A stretch of 64,000 nucleotides of DNA, from positions 7,124,501 to 7,188,500 of the forward strand of contig CM067536.1 of NCBI GenBank assembly GCA_034509925.1. Reading direction: 5' to 3'. Of this stretch, positions 52,401 through 64,000 are shown one piece after another. Below the pieces are notes generated by a model. That model saw only the letters and a list, made by a program, of their open reading frames with translations. It was not told where the DNA came from and made no database searches. Source of the stretch: Hirudinaria manillensis. Its lineage: Eukaryota > Annelida > Clitellata > Hirudinida > Hirudinidae. Position numbers and translations under genes: made by a program. The first letter of the stretch is position 1; the number at the start of each line of letters is the position of its first letter.

Positions 52401-52960
52401 TATTATTTATTTAAAATCATCGATTCCGCATCGGAAGAATTCGCCATGGTTTGAAAATTGCATTAGCATTTTCGTACTTAAATTCCTCATAAAATAACAT
52501 TAATTATAAAATAAATCATTTATGATATTTAAGACCAAATATTTAAAAAATATTTAATATATTTATCATCAACTTCTAACAAAACAATTTATGATATTTA
52601 TGATTTAAATGCCAAAAATATATTTAAGATGTTTATGATTATTATGATCAAATGATAAAAATTATAAAAAGTATAAAAAATTATTTTTTAACATATGCAG
52701 ATTAAAAGCCATGAAAAAGCGCATGAAAGAAATGGGCATTTATTATCTTTATTAATTAATATTTCGTAGTTAATATTTTGTAATTAACTTTGTTTAAAAT
52801 TGAAACCAGCACAAAGAGGAAGCGGAAGTGCAAGATTGTTTTAATTTAATTTTTTAAATTTTTTTTTTTGGGTGGGGAGAAAAGAGGGTTCAAAGAGAAC
52901 AACTTTGAGGCGCGTAAAAAACTGAGGTTTCAAGTGCGAGATTTCAAAACATCATTGCCA
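49451..52960. other. Gene-poor AT-rich stretch
   Basis: No family recognised on either strand. The only stretch with coding-like composition is 51219-51396 on plus, which is open after an acceptor-like ttttcag and has mixed codons, but no partner exon was found. The rest is AT-rich sequence with short ATTT runs (50055-50085, 51880-51910). Confidence 0.4.
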
Positions 52961-52970
52961 AAATCTTTCG

Positions 52971-53088
52971 TCGTCGTCGTCGTCTTCGTCATCATCATCA
53001 TCATCGTCATCATCATCATCATCATCGTCATCATCATCATCGTCATCATCATTATCGTCATCATCATTATCGTCATCATCGTCATCGT
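52971..53088. repeat. CATCAT/CGTCAT triplet tract
   Basis: Mixed CAT/CGT triplets, open in several frames as Ile/Val or Ser runs. Not a gene. Confidence 0.9.
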
Positions 53089-53281
53089 GTGTGCGATTAA
53101 TTTAATTTATCGAATAATTTCCAGCGGAGATGCATTGCAAACAATTCATACGTGTGACGTCATCGGTCACGGAGCTGACCGTTCATAATTCACCGTTCTG
53201 AATTAATTAAATTAAATTGAATTAAAAGTAATAATTCCGGAATTATAACTTTCAGTTGGAGAAATTTTTGTGTCCAAAACA

Positions 53282-53289
53282 ACAACAAC

Positions 53290-53343
<54 letters not shown>

Positions 53344-53346
53344 TAA
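53282..53346. repeat. (AAT)n microsatellite
   Basis: About 18 units following an AAC run, then a GAT run at 53361-53375. Confidence 0.9.
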
Positions 53347-53375
53347 TAATTAATATTAATGATGATGATGATGAT

Positions 53376-54820
53376 AACAATAATAATAATATTGTGGCTG
53401 TTATTGTAATGCAATTATATTATGAAATTATAATTACACAGTTGTATTTAATTATATAAATACACAATCCATGATTGTTTAAAAATTAACCTCGGTATCA
53501 AATAGAAATGCAAAGATAAAACCGGACCAATGGGAGCTTAGGATCGGAACAGATAGGAATTGGCGCGAGATTAATCAATTAAAAAGGCAGACGATAATGG
53601 AGGCTGTCATTAGCTGTTCATTCTGGGTTCATTAGTGACAGATTTCAATTTATTATGGCACGTGTTCTATTATGGACAGTATATTATGGACATTATTACA
53701 CTCTTAATGTTATCTTGTATTTATATTGTATTTTATTATTGGTCATCCTCGTCGTCGTCGTCATCGTCATGTATTATGATATTATAATTTGTAACATTAA
53801 GTATTATAATATTAATTATAATTCACCGATATTGTGATGTAGTTATTGTTATTATAAATATTTATTATCAGTACTAAGAGATTTCAGTCTAATTATAACC
53901 TGAGTTCTGCTATTGATGATACTGAACAATTTCTGATCTCTTAATATTAAATCATTGTATTTTATTATCGTTCAATTATAATATTATAATTTGTAATAGT
54001 AATAACGTGTGATATTATGAGACAACTGTTAGCGTTATTATTAATTTTATTATTATTATTATTATTACCAAACGTGGAAAAATAATTGTTTTTGAGATTA
54101 TCAGTGCTGCACGAAATTATGTAGCGCTTGATCATCATCATCATCGTCGTCGTCGTCATCATCATCATCGTGGCCGAAGATTGAATTTCTTCAATAAACA
54201 AACGAAAACTTTAATTTGAAAATAATCTCACGTCATTCATAATTTTAAAATAAAATAATTTCTTTATTTATTTAAATCTCTTCTGCTTGTGGCTTTCATT
54301 ACACATGTCGAGGTCGAAGTTCAAAACATTAGTAAAGTTTAAAATAAAGAATTTATAACTTAATTTAAATATAATTTAAATTGTATTTTTAAATTATTTT
54401 TTTTAATCATAAATTCCATTTATATTTTTATTTAAGATTATAATTACGTTATTTTTTCTCAATTTAATCCAACAATGTGGATTAAATTTGAAATAATATT
54501 TCTAATGATTTAAATTCATAATTAAATTATAATTTATTAATTAAATAAAATATAATAATTATACTCGAAATGACGGAAGGGACGCGATTTATTTTATTTT
54601 GGCTCAAGCAATTCCAAGCGACCCGATTAAAAATGTTTTTTGCTGATAAATCGAATTAATTTATTTTAATCAATCAATTTATTTAATTTAACCAAATTAA
54701 ATGTTATTTTAATCAACTATTTTATTTTATGTAATTCATCTGTAAACCATTTGCCAAAAGTCGTGCATGAGTCAGGCAGGATTTTCCAGTCACTAAAAAG
54801 CTGACATAATTTGTAATTGT
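53376..54820. other. AT-rich intergenic sequence
   Basis: Contains CGTCGTCGTCAT (53745-53770), ATT (54040-54068) and CATCATCGTCGT (54132-54172) triplet patches. No exon detected. Confidence 0.5.
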
Positions 54821-54821
54821 T

Positions 54822-54942
<121 letters not shown>

Positions 54943-55380
54943 AATTGTTTCTTGTTTCTTCAACAACGACACAGCAACATCGATACATCAATAAGACATT
55001 CGAATACATCCTTGTATTGAAATTTATTTACAAAGACAATTATTGTTGTTATTGTTGTTGTCTTGACAACGTCCCGTACGCCAGAAATGGCCCCACATAA
55101 ATGAATATAATATTTATATTTATATTTATATTTATATAAGCATTTACATGTTTAATCATAATTATTGTAAATTGTTCGCTGTCGAGCTCCATGTTCGTGC
55201 TTTAAATCATAATAATGGCCAACCGAAAATGCAAGGAATGTTTCTCACTCTTCTTTTTTTTTTGAGCATTTTTCGGAATTATATTTTTTTTTATTTCAAA
55301 ATTATTAACTGCTGACGATCAAACAAATAGTTTTATACCCACACAATTTGATCGGCAGGATTAAAAAAATGCGAAAATAA

Positions 55381-55582
55381 TGTCATCATCATCATCATCA
55401 TCAATCATCATCATCATCATCATCACCACCATCATCATCATGACGATCATCATCCTTTGTGCCGACGTTAACAAGGGGTTTCGTTATGTACTTATTTGTT
55501 ATCCTCAATTCAACATCTCCATCATCATCATCATCATCATCACCATCATCATCATCACCACCATCGTCATCATCATCATCGC
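55381..55582. repeat. Two CAT-triplet tracts flanking a short unique segment
   Basis: (CAT)n at 55381-55452 and 55519-55582, with about 65 bases of unique sequence between. On minus it reads as poly-Asp. Confidence 0.9.
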
Positions 55583-55665
55583 AACGAATTGAACCTATTC
55601 GCAGATACTTTTGGCTTGCAGGCAATCAAGTGACAAAAAATAATCATTTTTGAATCATCTTTTGT

Positions 55666-55822
55666 GGTATTATTATTATTATTATCGTTATTGTTAAAAT
55701 TATTATCATTATTGTTAAAATTATTATTATTATTAATAAAATTATTATTATTATTAATAAAATTATTATTATTATTATTTATTATTATTATTATTATTAT
55801 TTATTATTATTATTATTATTAA
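55666..55822. repeat. ATT-rich compound repeat
   Basis: ATT arrays broken by gttaaa/aataaa spacers, giving a semi-regular period of about 23 bases. Confidence 0.85.
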
Positions 55823-57210
55823 AGAGAGTGAATTATACAATTCCATTTCAATCGTGACGCACAGAATCGTTCACATGCCTTTCAGATCAACAACACCCTT
55901 AGATGTCCACTCAGACATCCTTTGATGCGACCTTGAAGACCACCTCTACTGCGGGTCAAAGTTCAAGGCCGATGAGTGGAGGTCATGTCACAATCGAGTG
56001 ATTGATGTCAAGCGTCACTTTGAATTGAAATTAATTATTTTATGGACGGAATTTAATTATAATTTCATCTCAAAATTAAATTAATTAAAATTAATTCCAA
56101 CTTCATCTTAATGAAAGCACTGCTCAGTAATGCATGGATAAGCGACCTAATTATTATTTAGGTCGACCAATTAGATTTAGCCTTTCGACGGATTTGACAC
56201 TAAAGATCCCGCCCATGAAGTAGCTTTTGTCTGTCACTTGTCCATCATTCGAAGCTTCTTTGGTTTTTAAAAAGATTTTGAAGTTGGGTATTTTTGGTGG
56301 TTTATGTTATTTTAATAAATTAATGATGGAAATTCAAATTAAAACGAAATTTGAAATAAAAAATCTAAATGAAAAAAAAAAACTAGAAACTTTACAATCA
56401 ATCTTTCAATCTTTACAGTCTCGTCAGAACAACCGACACCAAGAAACACCGCTTCTTAAATATTCCCTTTTCTATTGTTTGTTTAGTACCAATTGTTGTT
56501 GACATTACAAAGAGAAACATGCTTGGAATACGCGCGCGTCACTTCAATTGATATCACAAAAGAAAACAAGAACGAACAATAAATCTGTTCGGTTCAATAA
56601 ACAAAAATTTCAAACAAATGCATAAAAAAATAATAATAACAAATGCTGCTAGCTAAATTGAAACGAAATCACAAGCGATCTCAATCCACCCATCAACGCT
56701 GACAATTAAATCTCAAAGGGTGATGACAAAAAGTTCAGGCCCCAATGTTTAGTCTTCTGAAGCCCTGGGGATATCATGGGGTAGAGAGGGGAGTAAGGAG
56801 ACCTTAACCCCGAGGGGATGGGAAGACAGAATCCTCCCCGTCGGGACAGCACCAGTCCCTGGTATGAAACATCAAAGACATTTCCTCAGGTAATTGCTTT
56901 TAATCAACTTTTAATGAATTGCAGAAAGCCACAAGTTTGTACTTGCACAAGTTAAAGTACAGATAAGGCATCTGAGTTGCGATAATGACAACAAAAACAA
57001 CAACGATAACCGGCTGTAAACGTGAAACACGTATTAATAATACAAATTATTTTTAAATTATTTTAAAATAATATTAATATTATTCGAAGAAACTTTTAAT
57101 TTTTTTTATGAAAGAGTGTAAAATACCCAAAATTAAAAAAAAACAAGACTGGTTAAACCCTCTCGATCTTATAATTGCGCTTTCTTCGGGATATCGTTTC
57201 ATGTAGATAT
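55823..57210. other. Intergenic sequence with one GC-rich block
   Basis: Mostly AT-rich without exons. 56735-56870 is distinctly GC-rich with short inverted repeats (ccccgagggg, accag-ctggt) and no open frame. It could be a repeat fragment or a non-coding RNA. Confidence 0.4.
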
Positions 57211-57216
57211 TATGCC

Positions 57217-57217
<1 letters not shown>

Positions 57218-57252
<35 letters not shown>
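57218..57252. repeat. (ATT)n microsatellite
   Basis: About 12 units followed by a short CAG run (atcagcagcagctc). Confidence 0.85.
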
Positions 57253-58125
57253 CAGCAGCAGCTCAAGACACGGGGAATTTCCTGTACAGCGGGTAATTAT
57301 TTTCTTCAATTCTGCCTAAATCTCCATGAACTCTCCTCTATCTCCTAGATTTAAGCTCATAATTAAACGTAATTAGGATTAATTAATCGTCCATAATGTT
57401 AATTTATCGAACCAACATTTATCCTAACAATACAGGATGTAGCTCGAACGATACAAAATAATACAATACAATACAATACAGTGAAACATTGACAGGTTTG
57501 CAACAAGAAGCCTTTGAAGGACATCTTGGGCTAAGTTGAACCATGGTCTAATGAATTTCTTGTTTCATCGTGGTTTATCTCCAATTATGCCTTATCCTTA
57601 ATCTTTAAAAAATTATTCTTTTAACAATAGAAAAGGTTTATGAACTAATATAAGGGCATCCCAATGAGCCTTGGGTTCAGAATAAAGCCACTTTATATAA
57701 CAACAACACTAATAATAACAACAATATTAATAATAATAATAATGACGGCGATGACAACAACATCAATAATAATAATAATAGCGCTTAAAAAAGAAAAAAA
57801 TGAAAAAAAAAAAGAAAACAAACATTTACCTTTTGTGACTCATGTGTTTTGTGAAAAACTATCAGCGTTAATCCACCGAGATTTGGTAACCATGCGATTA
57901 GAAATCTTAGATTTCAAGTCCTGAATGCAAAGTTAGCCAAAACATGTGCCAGTTTCCTACGATAAGGTTGTTGCAATAACACGAGAGAGCTGATGAAGAA
58001 ATGAAAGAGGCAGCTTCGGCAGCTGGGATAAATACCGGTCTGTATGGAGAGCGCACGTTCGTTTTTATTTCGTACGAGCGCACTTTGGAATCGTGGCGGA
58101 GCCACGAAACGAAGTTAAATAGTAA
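57253..58125. other. Intergenic sequence
   Basis: Holds an ACAAT pentanucleotide patch (57455-57480), aataaagccact near 57682 followed by AAC/AAT triplets, and A-rich sequence. No exon detected. Confidence 0.45.
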
Positions 58126-58127
58126 GG

Positions 58128-58230
58128 GAATGAATAGATGGATGAATGGATGGATGGACGGGTGGGTGGGTCGGTGGATGGATGGATGGATGAATGGGTG
58201 GGTGGATGAAAAGATAGATAGATAGATGGA
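58128..58230. repeat. Degenerate GGAT/GGGT tetranucleotide array
   Basis: Imperfect GGAT, GAAT and GGGT units. A decayed relative of the pure array at 48974. Confidence 0.9.
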
Positions 58231-59959
58231 TGGGTGGGAGGAAAGCGGACGCATAGATGCCACCAAAGGTTAATCATTTCCTTCTCAGAATCTCTCAAAA
58301 GCATCTCAATACCCACGTGTTTCGGACCATGTGTGTTTACTTAGTGTGACTAAGCCAGTCTTCCTGGTACCATTTGGTTGAGTTGACACCCTGCTTTGTT
58401 GTTTTTTTTTTGGGTGGTGTTGAGATACAATCAAGTGAATCGCCGATCTGTACAGGATGCAAGTTACAATAAACAGCGGTTATGAAAATGGTTTGTGACA
58501 ACTGCTGCTTCTGCTCAGATTTAATGGCCGTCCCGAGAATGTAAATTAAATGTGCGAATGCGGGACCCGAAATGAATGTTTTCTTTAATTACATTTTCCT
58601 ATTCACTTTCTAGGTTAAAGTTTGCCTTTTCAGGTTTGTAGCTGATTTGCATATAATAGCTCCTTTAAATGCAAATTTATGCCATTCCGAAACATATCCA
58701 ATGCCAGAGCGAGACAAATATCTGAAATGACCAAAATAAATTATGTTAATTAGTGTCAAACACTTATGGCCATTGTAAGTGTAAACGGACATAGCAGGCA
58801 AATAATAGTAAATGTCGTTTACTTAGGTTTTCTTAAACATTTTACCCATATTCTGATAAAAGATGAGAAATGCTTGATTTATCTTTTTCTGAATCATTCT
58901 TGGGGTCAATTTTAAAATTCCCCGAGAAAACTGTTTTCAATTAGTGCCCTAAATAGAGAAAAAGGATATTATAAAATTTGCAGCGTCCATGTCGTAAAAT
59001 GTAAGAACATAATTATGATGTATGGCAAATTAGCTTGGAGGAGGGTTTCCCTTTCTTCTGAAGCGTTGACGATATTTCAAAACGAAATTGAATTTCAACT
59101 TTTATTAGTGAGCAGTTTCTAAAAGTTTCTTAAAGTAAGCAATTTAAACAAAAAATTCTACTAAATAAAGGCTGTAGTCGAAATTGAAACATTGATTTTT
59201 TGAAAGAGACTACAAAATGTCTTGCGACCATCTGGGAATATTATAATGTTCGACTCTGCTGGCACTAAGCAAGCTGAGTAGCCATGCAAATAGGCTTCAC
59301 TGACCAATGAGCCAGGAATTTATTACAGAAGGTCTTTTTGACCACTGCTGATGGTACAGCAACATTGTTGTATTTCTTGTCATGAAAATCTTTCTTAATA
59401 GAAGGGTCTAAGTGCAATTCAAATCTTAGATGTCAAGATATTACTAGAACATATTCACTAAAAAGCAGGTTGATTGATAAGAAAATTACTATTAGAAAAA
59501 CAGATTTTAATTTGTTTTTACAAATTTTAAAAATATTTCATCATAACATTCTTCCTTTTTACTCTTTATAAAAATCAACGCTTTTATAAATTAGTGAAAG
59601 TTTTAAATTATTTATCGAAAACAGTTAATCACAACATTGTTTACTATAGGAAATTCCTTGGTGCCGGTGATTTTTTTGATTGTTTTGTTTTTATTTACTA
59701 AGGTTCGATTTATTTTACGATTTCAAGAATATTTTAAGTAATATGTAAATTGACAAAAAGACGTGTAAATCTTAATTTAGAGTCAGTAAAGGTGTGACAT
59801 GGCTTAAACTTAGCGTTATGCTATCATACGTGTCACTGATGTTTTCATCGTTACTTTGTCGCCAGAATAATAAATTAGTTTCCATAAACTCTTTTTATTC
59901 AAACTTTAAATTTGTTTTTATCGAAGATCAATATCAAAACAGACCATCAACAGCACATT
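58231..59959. other. Upstream flank of the golgin-45 gene
   Basis: AT-rich sequence without recognised exons. It probably includes the promoter and perhaps a 5' exon of the downstream gene. No element could be assigned. Confidence 0.4.
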
Positions 59960-62900
59960 ATGCATCAATGGCCAGGTGGTAAAACCACTCAGAAGGTTGT
60001 GGTATATCCTATTCCAAGACCCTCCTGGGAAACAAAGGTTGATGGAGCACAAATAAACGAAAACATACAGGAATATTTGCATCAGCCTGAAAATGAAGTT
60101 AGTATTGTATTGATTGTTTGTTATATGTCAAAAGATATTTTTACCACTTTGCTCATAAATTTATCTAATTGTATTCCTGTCATTTCCACCTTATTGCAGG
60201 TTGTTGCTGTTGCAGATCAACAATTAAAAAGTAATAATAAAGTATTTTCTATAAAAGAATAGAATATTTAAAAGAATTATAATTTCTAGAAATGTTATGT
60301 GATAATGTAAATGATTAGCTACCCTTGATTGTGTAGCACTTCACTGAGAAACAGATATGTTTAAATGAATGTATAATTAATGAACGAATGAATGACAATG
60401 ATTTATGATTAATTAAAGAATAATTTAATTAATCCAATTATTAAAGAATAATCTAATTAATCCAATTAATTAAAGAATAATATAATATAATCCAAGCAGG
60501 TTCCACATGCTTCATACAAGTGGACAACCCTCAGAAAAAGTTGGTTGACAAGGAAATCAATGCTTTGAAGGAACAGCTCGATGCCCAGATTAAAGTTGGT
60601 GAACAATCATTTTGAAAAATGCAGTAATAATTATAGCATAATTACAGTATAACAATAATAATAATAATATTCAACAATAATAATAATAAATGATGTTCTT
60701 GATCAGGTGAATGCAGATCTCAAAAAACTCCTGATTGCATCCTTAGGTGATGACCTCCAATGCAAAGTGGATGTTCTTGTGAGGTTGTGCCAGTGTCTCT
60801 ATTTAAATGTTAACATTATGTTAATAATTAGTCAAGATTAAATAGATTTTAATGTAAATTTTTTTTGCTTTTATTGAGTTGTTTCAATTTATATCATATA
60901 ATTTGTTTTAATTGCATATAAGAATTTAATACACATAACCCAGTTTTTTAATCAACATGGTTAATTATGATGGATGGACAGATGGATGGATGGATGGATG
61001 AATGAATGAATGAATGGATGGATGGATGGACGGATGGATGGACTTACGGATGGATGGATGGATTAACGAAGGCTAACCTTGACATCCATGTTAAAAAAAT
61101 GTTTTATGTTTTTGCTTAAATTACTGATAAGTTGATAATTAATGGTTAGAGGTTTTATCGAATAATTGGTCAGGTAATATTTCTCATGTCGTGTTATAGT
61201 TATTGCCATTATGTAATTATTGCAATTATTATTTTTGTTGATAATAATTATTATTTTTGTCGATATTAATTATTATTTTTGTCAATATTAATTATTATTT
61301 TTGTTGATATTAATTATTAATTTTGTTGATAGTAACATTTATTTTTGTTGATATTAATTATTTTTTTTTTATATTAATTATTATTTTTGTTGATAATAAT
61401 ATTTATTTTTGTCGGTAATAATTGCTTTCAATTATTCGCGGCCAAGGTGGAAGGTTCTTGGATTACTTGTTGAAATCCTGAATTACTTCAAATAATCTCC
61501 AGTTGCTGGAATTCATGGCGTGTTAATCATAGCAATGACTCATTAAGGAACATTTAAAAATAAATATGAATAATATTTATAATATACAGCTATAATTATA
61601 GTTATAACTTGAGTGAACGTCAAAATACAAAAATAAATAATTGTAATCTATTGTAGTTACTGCAACATATTCTTCTTTCTCGACATTACAATAAATAATA
61701 AAATACAAAATAATTAATACAAAATAATTATCAAAATCTACGAAACTCACTGCCCAGGACCAAAGCCCACCTGACCAATGAGGTGAGTCGAAGCACAAAC
61801 AAAATGATTGAAGACTTTGAGAACATTGATAAACTCACCGTGGAAACCAACCTGTGGAGGACAAAATTCCAGGCCTCCTGGTGAGCTTTTCTGAAATTTT
61901 GCACCCAACGTTAATGGTTCCACTTCACTAGTTATTTATTATTAATTTATTTAATTTTTAATTTATATATTTATTTATTTATTTACTGATAATTTATTTA
62001 TAGCCAGGTCTTTCTAAGTGCATAATAATTATCATAAGTAATTAACTTTGTTATTATGAAATTCATGATTATGTACTTTATCTTGCTGTAGGCCCCTTAT
62101 TAAGGACATATTTTCCTTGTTATAAAACTTATTATTACAAACTTCCTGATTTACTTGTAACACATGTTATCACATTAGTGTTATTATTATTATTATTATT
62201 AATATTGTTATTATTATTATTATTATTGCTTATTATCATATAATTATTATTATTATTAAAATTACCTGCATGTTATTAAATCAAAAATTTAATTCCAACC
62301 TGCTTCCAATTCATTATGGAAAACTTTAACACTTAAACAGCGTCCTGTTGAACCTATTGACCTCAGAGAAGAACCAATCGGACGAGGCCTTTCACAGGAG
62401 TCAGGACTGTCTGCAGACGTTATTGGATGAGAGGCGGCGAATCAACAGCATCCTCCTTCGGACCAACGGGTCATCGTCTGCCTCTCTTTTTAACTATCGT
62501 TAACCTATAATTAATTAATAAATCCAGTCTTTAATTATTTAATTATTTAATTCTAATCTTTAATTTAACCTAATCTGATCTAATCTTTAATCTAAAGTCT
62601 AATCTAATTTAAAGATCGCTACTATTGATGTTGTCAACAGCTGTTGTTATTGTCGTTTGCCTTCACTATTGTAATTGTTGTTGTGGTAACATGTTGTCGT
62701 TTTTGCCGCAACTTTTAGTGTTTTATTTTTTGTCTGTTATTTTATAAATTAATTATGAATTAAATTTGTTCTTCCAGTCACCTGAATGGCATTCAATCGA
62801 CGTTGTTCCCCCTCAAACAACAACAACATTCCAGTCCCGAAACATCTCAAAACACGCTGGAGTTGGCAGAATCCAATGACGCCCTGGTGGGCACCGTCTA

Positions 62901-63606
62901 CGACCTCCTCAGGGGCGACCGGAGACCGGACTCGGACCTGCCGAGTCCCTCGCAAGGACTGACCTTTGCCGAGGCATTGGCCACGGAGGTTGGGTCGCGT
63001 TCCGAATTGAGACGCGTTCTAGGTTATGAGATGCTGCTTGATGTGATCGCACTTCAGTCAGGATTTTATTATAGTAGTAATTAAAATTATGATTATATTA
63101 TGGGTTATGTGTTAACAATGCATTTGTGCTATTACGACATTAAGACCTGTTATGTTATGTAACAGAGTATAATTAAAGACATTAGATAACGTGCAATCCA
63201 ATTATAGATTGTATTTTATTCGATATAATAAATGGTTACTACTGATTACTTTCAATAATTATATTATAGGGTGCTCGTTAACAATATATTTATGATAGTA
63301 ATTAATGTTATGCATCACATATAATCTAATTATAAACCATATTTTATACATTATAAATAATGGTTACAACTAATTATTAATTAAATTAATTAATAATCTA
63401 ATAAATTATTAATAAGTCCACTAATTCATTAAGAAGCAAAAGCTAAAAACTTCCTAAAAACCCACTCACAGGTGTTGTCAAATCGGTCTGAAGTCCCGAG
63501 TCCCGGCAATTCCGACATCTTCTCCATCGTTCGATCGAGCAAGACCTTCATGGGAACCACATTCAACTGTTGTCGAAGGTGCAAAGGTCACGTCATCGAC
63601 GTCTGA
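59960..63606 (+). CDS. BLZF1: Golgin-45 (BLZF1)
   Basis: Golgin-45 is a coiled-coil medial-Golgi tether that binds Rab2 and the GRASP55 PDZ region. Exons: 59960-60097, 60200-60230, 60500-60594, 60707-60783, 61758-61880, 62341-62475, 62778-62988, 63472-63606, giving 314 residues (human 400) with consistent phases. The family block [17 protein letters not shown] (about 89-105) and [10 protein letters not shown] lie in a coiled coil (about 65-200). [17 protein letters not shown] and the C-terminus [16 protein letters not shown] match the GRASP55-binding tail, including the CCxxC cysteines that share a zinc ion with GRASP55 in mammals and a hydrophobic residue at -2. The 5' end is less certain: the reading frame is open upstream of the chosen Met (MHQWPGG), and an unseen 5' exon could lengthen the short N-terminus. 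Apparent GTGAG at 61783 is not a donor; reading through preserves the alignment length. Confidence 0.92.
60970..61066. repeat. GGAT/GAAT tetranucleotide array in a golgin-45 intron
   Basis: Imperfect array with GGAC and GAAT interruptions, third site of this repeat family in the window. Confidence 0.9.
61205..61425. repeat. Minisatellite of about 24 nt in a golgin-45 intron
   Basis: About nine diverged copies of a unit with core tattatttttgttgatatta, same intron as the GGAT array. Confidence 0.85.
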
Positions 63607-64000
63607 TAGACTTGTGAAGCGAAAAATTTGTAATTATTATTTGGAATAATAATCAATATTAAAATATTAATCACATGTTATTCATTTAATTAAGTAATCC
63701 AATGGTTTAAGTTATGATTTCTTCGATTCTTAAGTTATTGTTGTTGCAAATATAATACAGTTGGGTATTGGGGATCGTTACCTATTATTGGGTTTTATTA
63801 ATTAAATCCATTAATTAAACGGATTTTAAATTAAACTAGTTTAAATAAGTAATCACAAGATGTACATTATTTGCCATTATTTTCATGTCCTGATGCAGAT
63901 TTACATTTTAAATTTGATTGTGTAATTATTTTCAAACGAGTTGTTGATTAGGTGGTTTTACGTTTCAGTTAAATTCTTTGTCACCAATATTATTTCTTTC
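63607..64000. other. 3' flank of golgin-45
   Basis: AT-rich sequence to the window edge. No exon and no clear AATAAA seen. Confidence 0.45.

Noticed and set aside
61783..61821. 39-base intron in golgin-45 starting gtgagt and ending gag
   Set aside because: Too short for an intron, no stop codon in frame, and reading through keeps the same length as vertebrate golgin-45.

Overview
The window is a visibly AT-rich stretch of a metazoan nuclear genome. Nearly every gene is split by GT-AG introns, no operons or bacterial features are present, and the gene set is animal: receptor guanylyl cyclase, amnionless, syntaxin-16, PDH E1-alpha, SOWAH, an OXR1/NCOA7 TLDc protein, golgin-45, TPX2 and Sgf11/ATXN7L3. 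An intron carries TTAGGG-type (CCCTAA) repeats, which argues weakly against an insect. I read it as a non-insect invertebrate, possibly a spiralian, but the clade is inference. Ten genes were modelled exon by exon. Reading phases agree across all the splice joins, and every internal join is GT-AG except one.

Layout. 104-5652 (+): 3' part of a membrane guanylyl cyclase. 6428-8385 (-): Sgf11/ATXN7L3-like SAGA deubiquitinase-module subunit. 8836-10465 (-): TPX2-like spindle protein. 11181-16072 (-): amnionless. 16905-19927 (+): syntaxin-16. 21334-24433 (+): pyruvate dehydrogenase E1-alpha. 24902-31019 (-): SOWAH ankyrin-repeat protein. 33236-42580 (+): OXR1/NCOA7-type LysM-TLDc protein. 45257-48351 (-): type II membrane glycosyltransferase of unassigned family. 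48352-59959: gene-poor, dominated by simple repeats. 59960-63606 (+): golgin-45/BLZF1.

The genes are not a pathway cluster. Syntaxin-16 and golgin-45 both act at the Golgi/TGN but lie 40 kb apart. Sgf11, TPX2 and amnionless are co-directional. Amnionless/syntaxin-16 and SOWAH/OXR1-like are divergent pairs. PDHA1/SOWAH and cyclase/Sgf11 are convergent pairs with short gaps.

The most notable observations are these: the cyclase domain has lost the Asn and Arg normally used for catalysis while keeping its metal-binding and guanine-recognition residues; one cyclase intron apparently starts with GA; the TPX2 model lacks a recognisable Aurora-A-activating N-terminus; an unassigned glycosyltransferase is present; SOWAH ends in a PDZ-ligand-like tail; and there are several minisatellites, some lying right at splice sites. 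I found no convincing previously undescribed multi-gene system.
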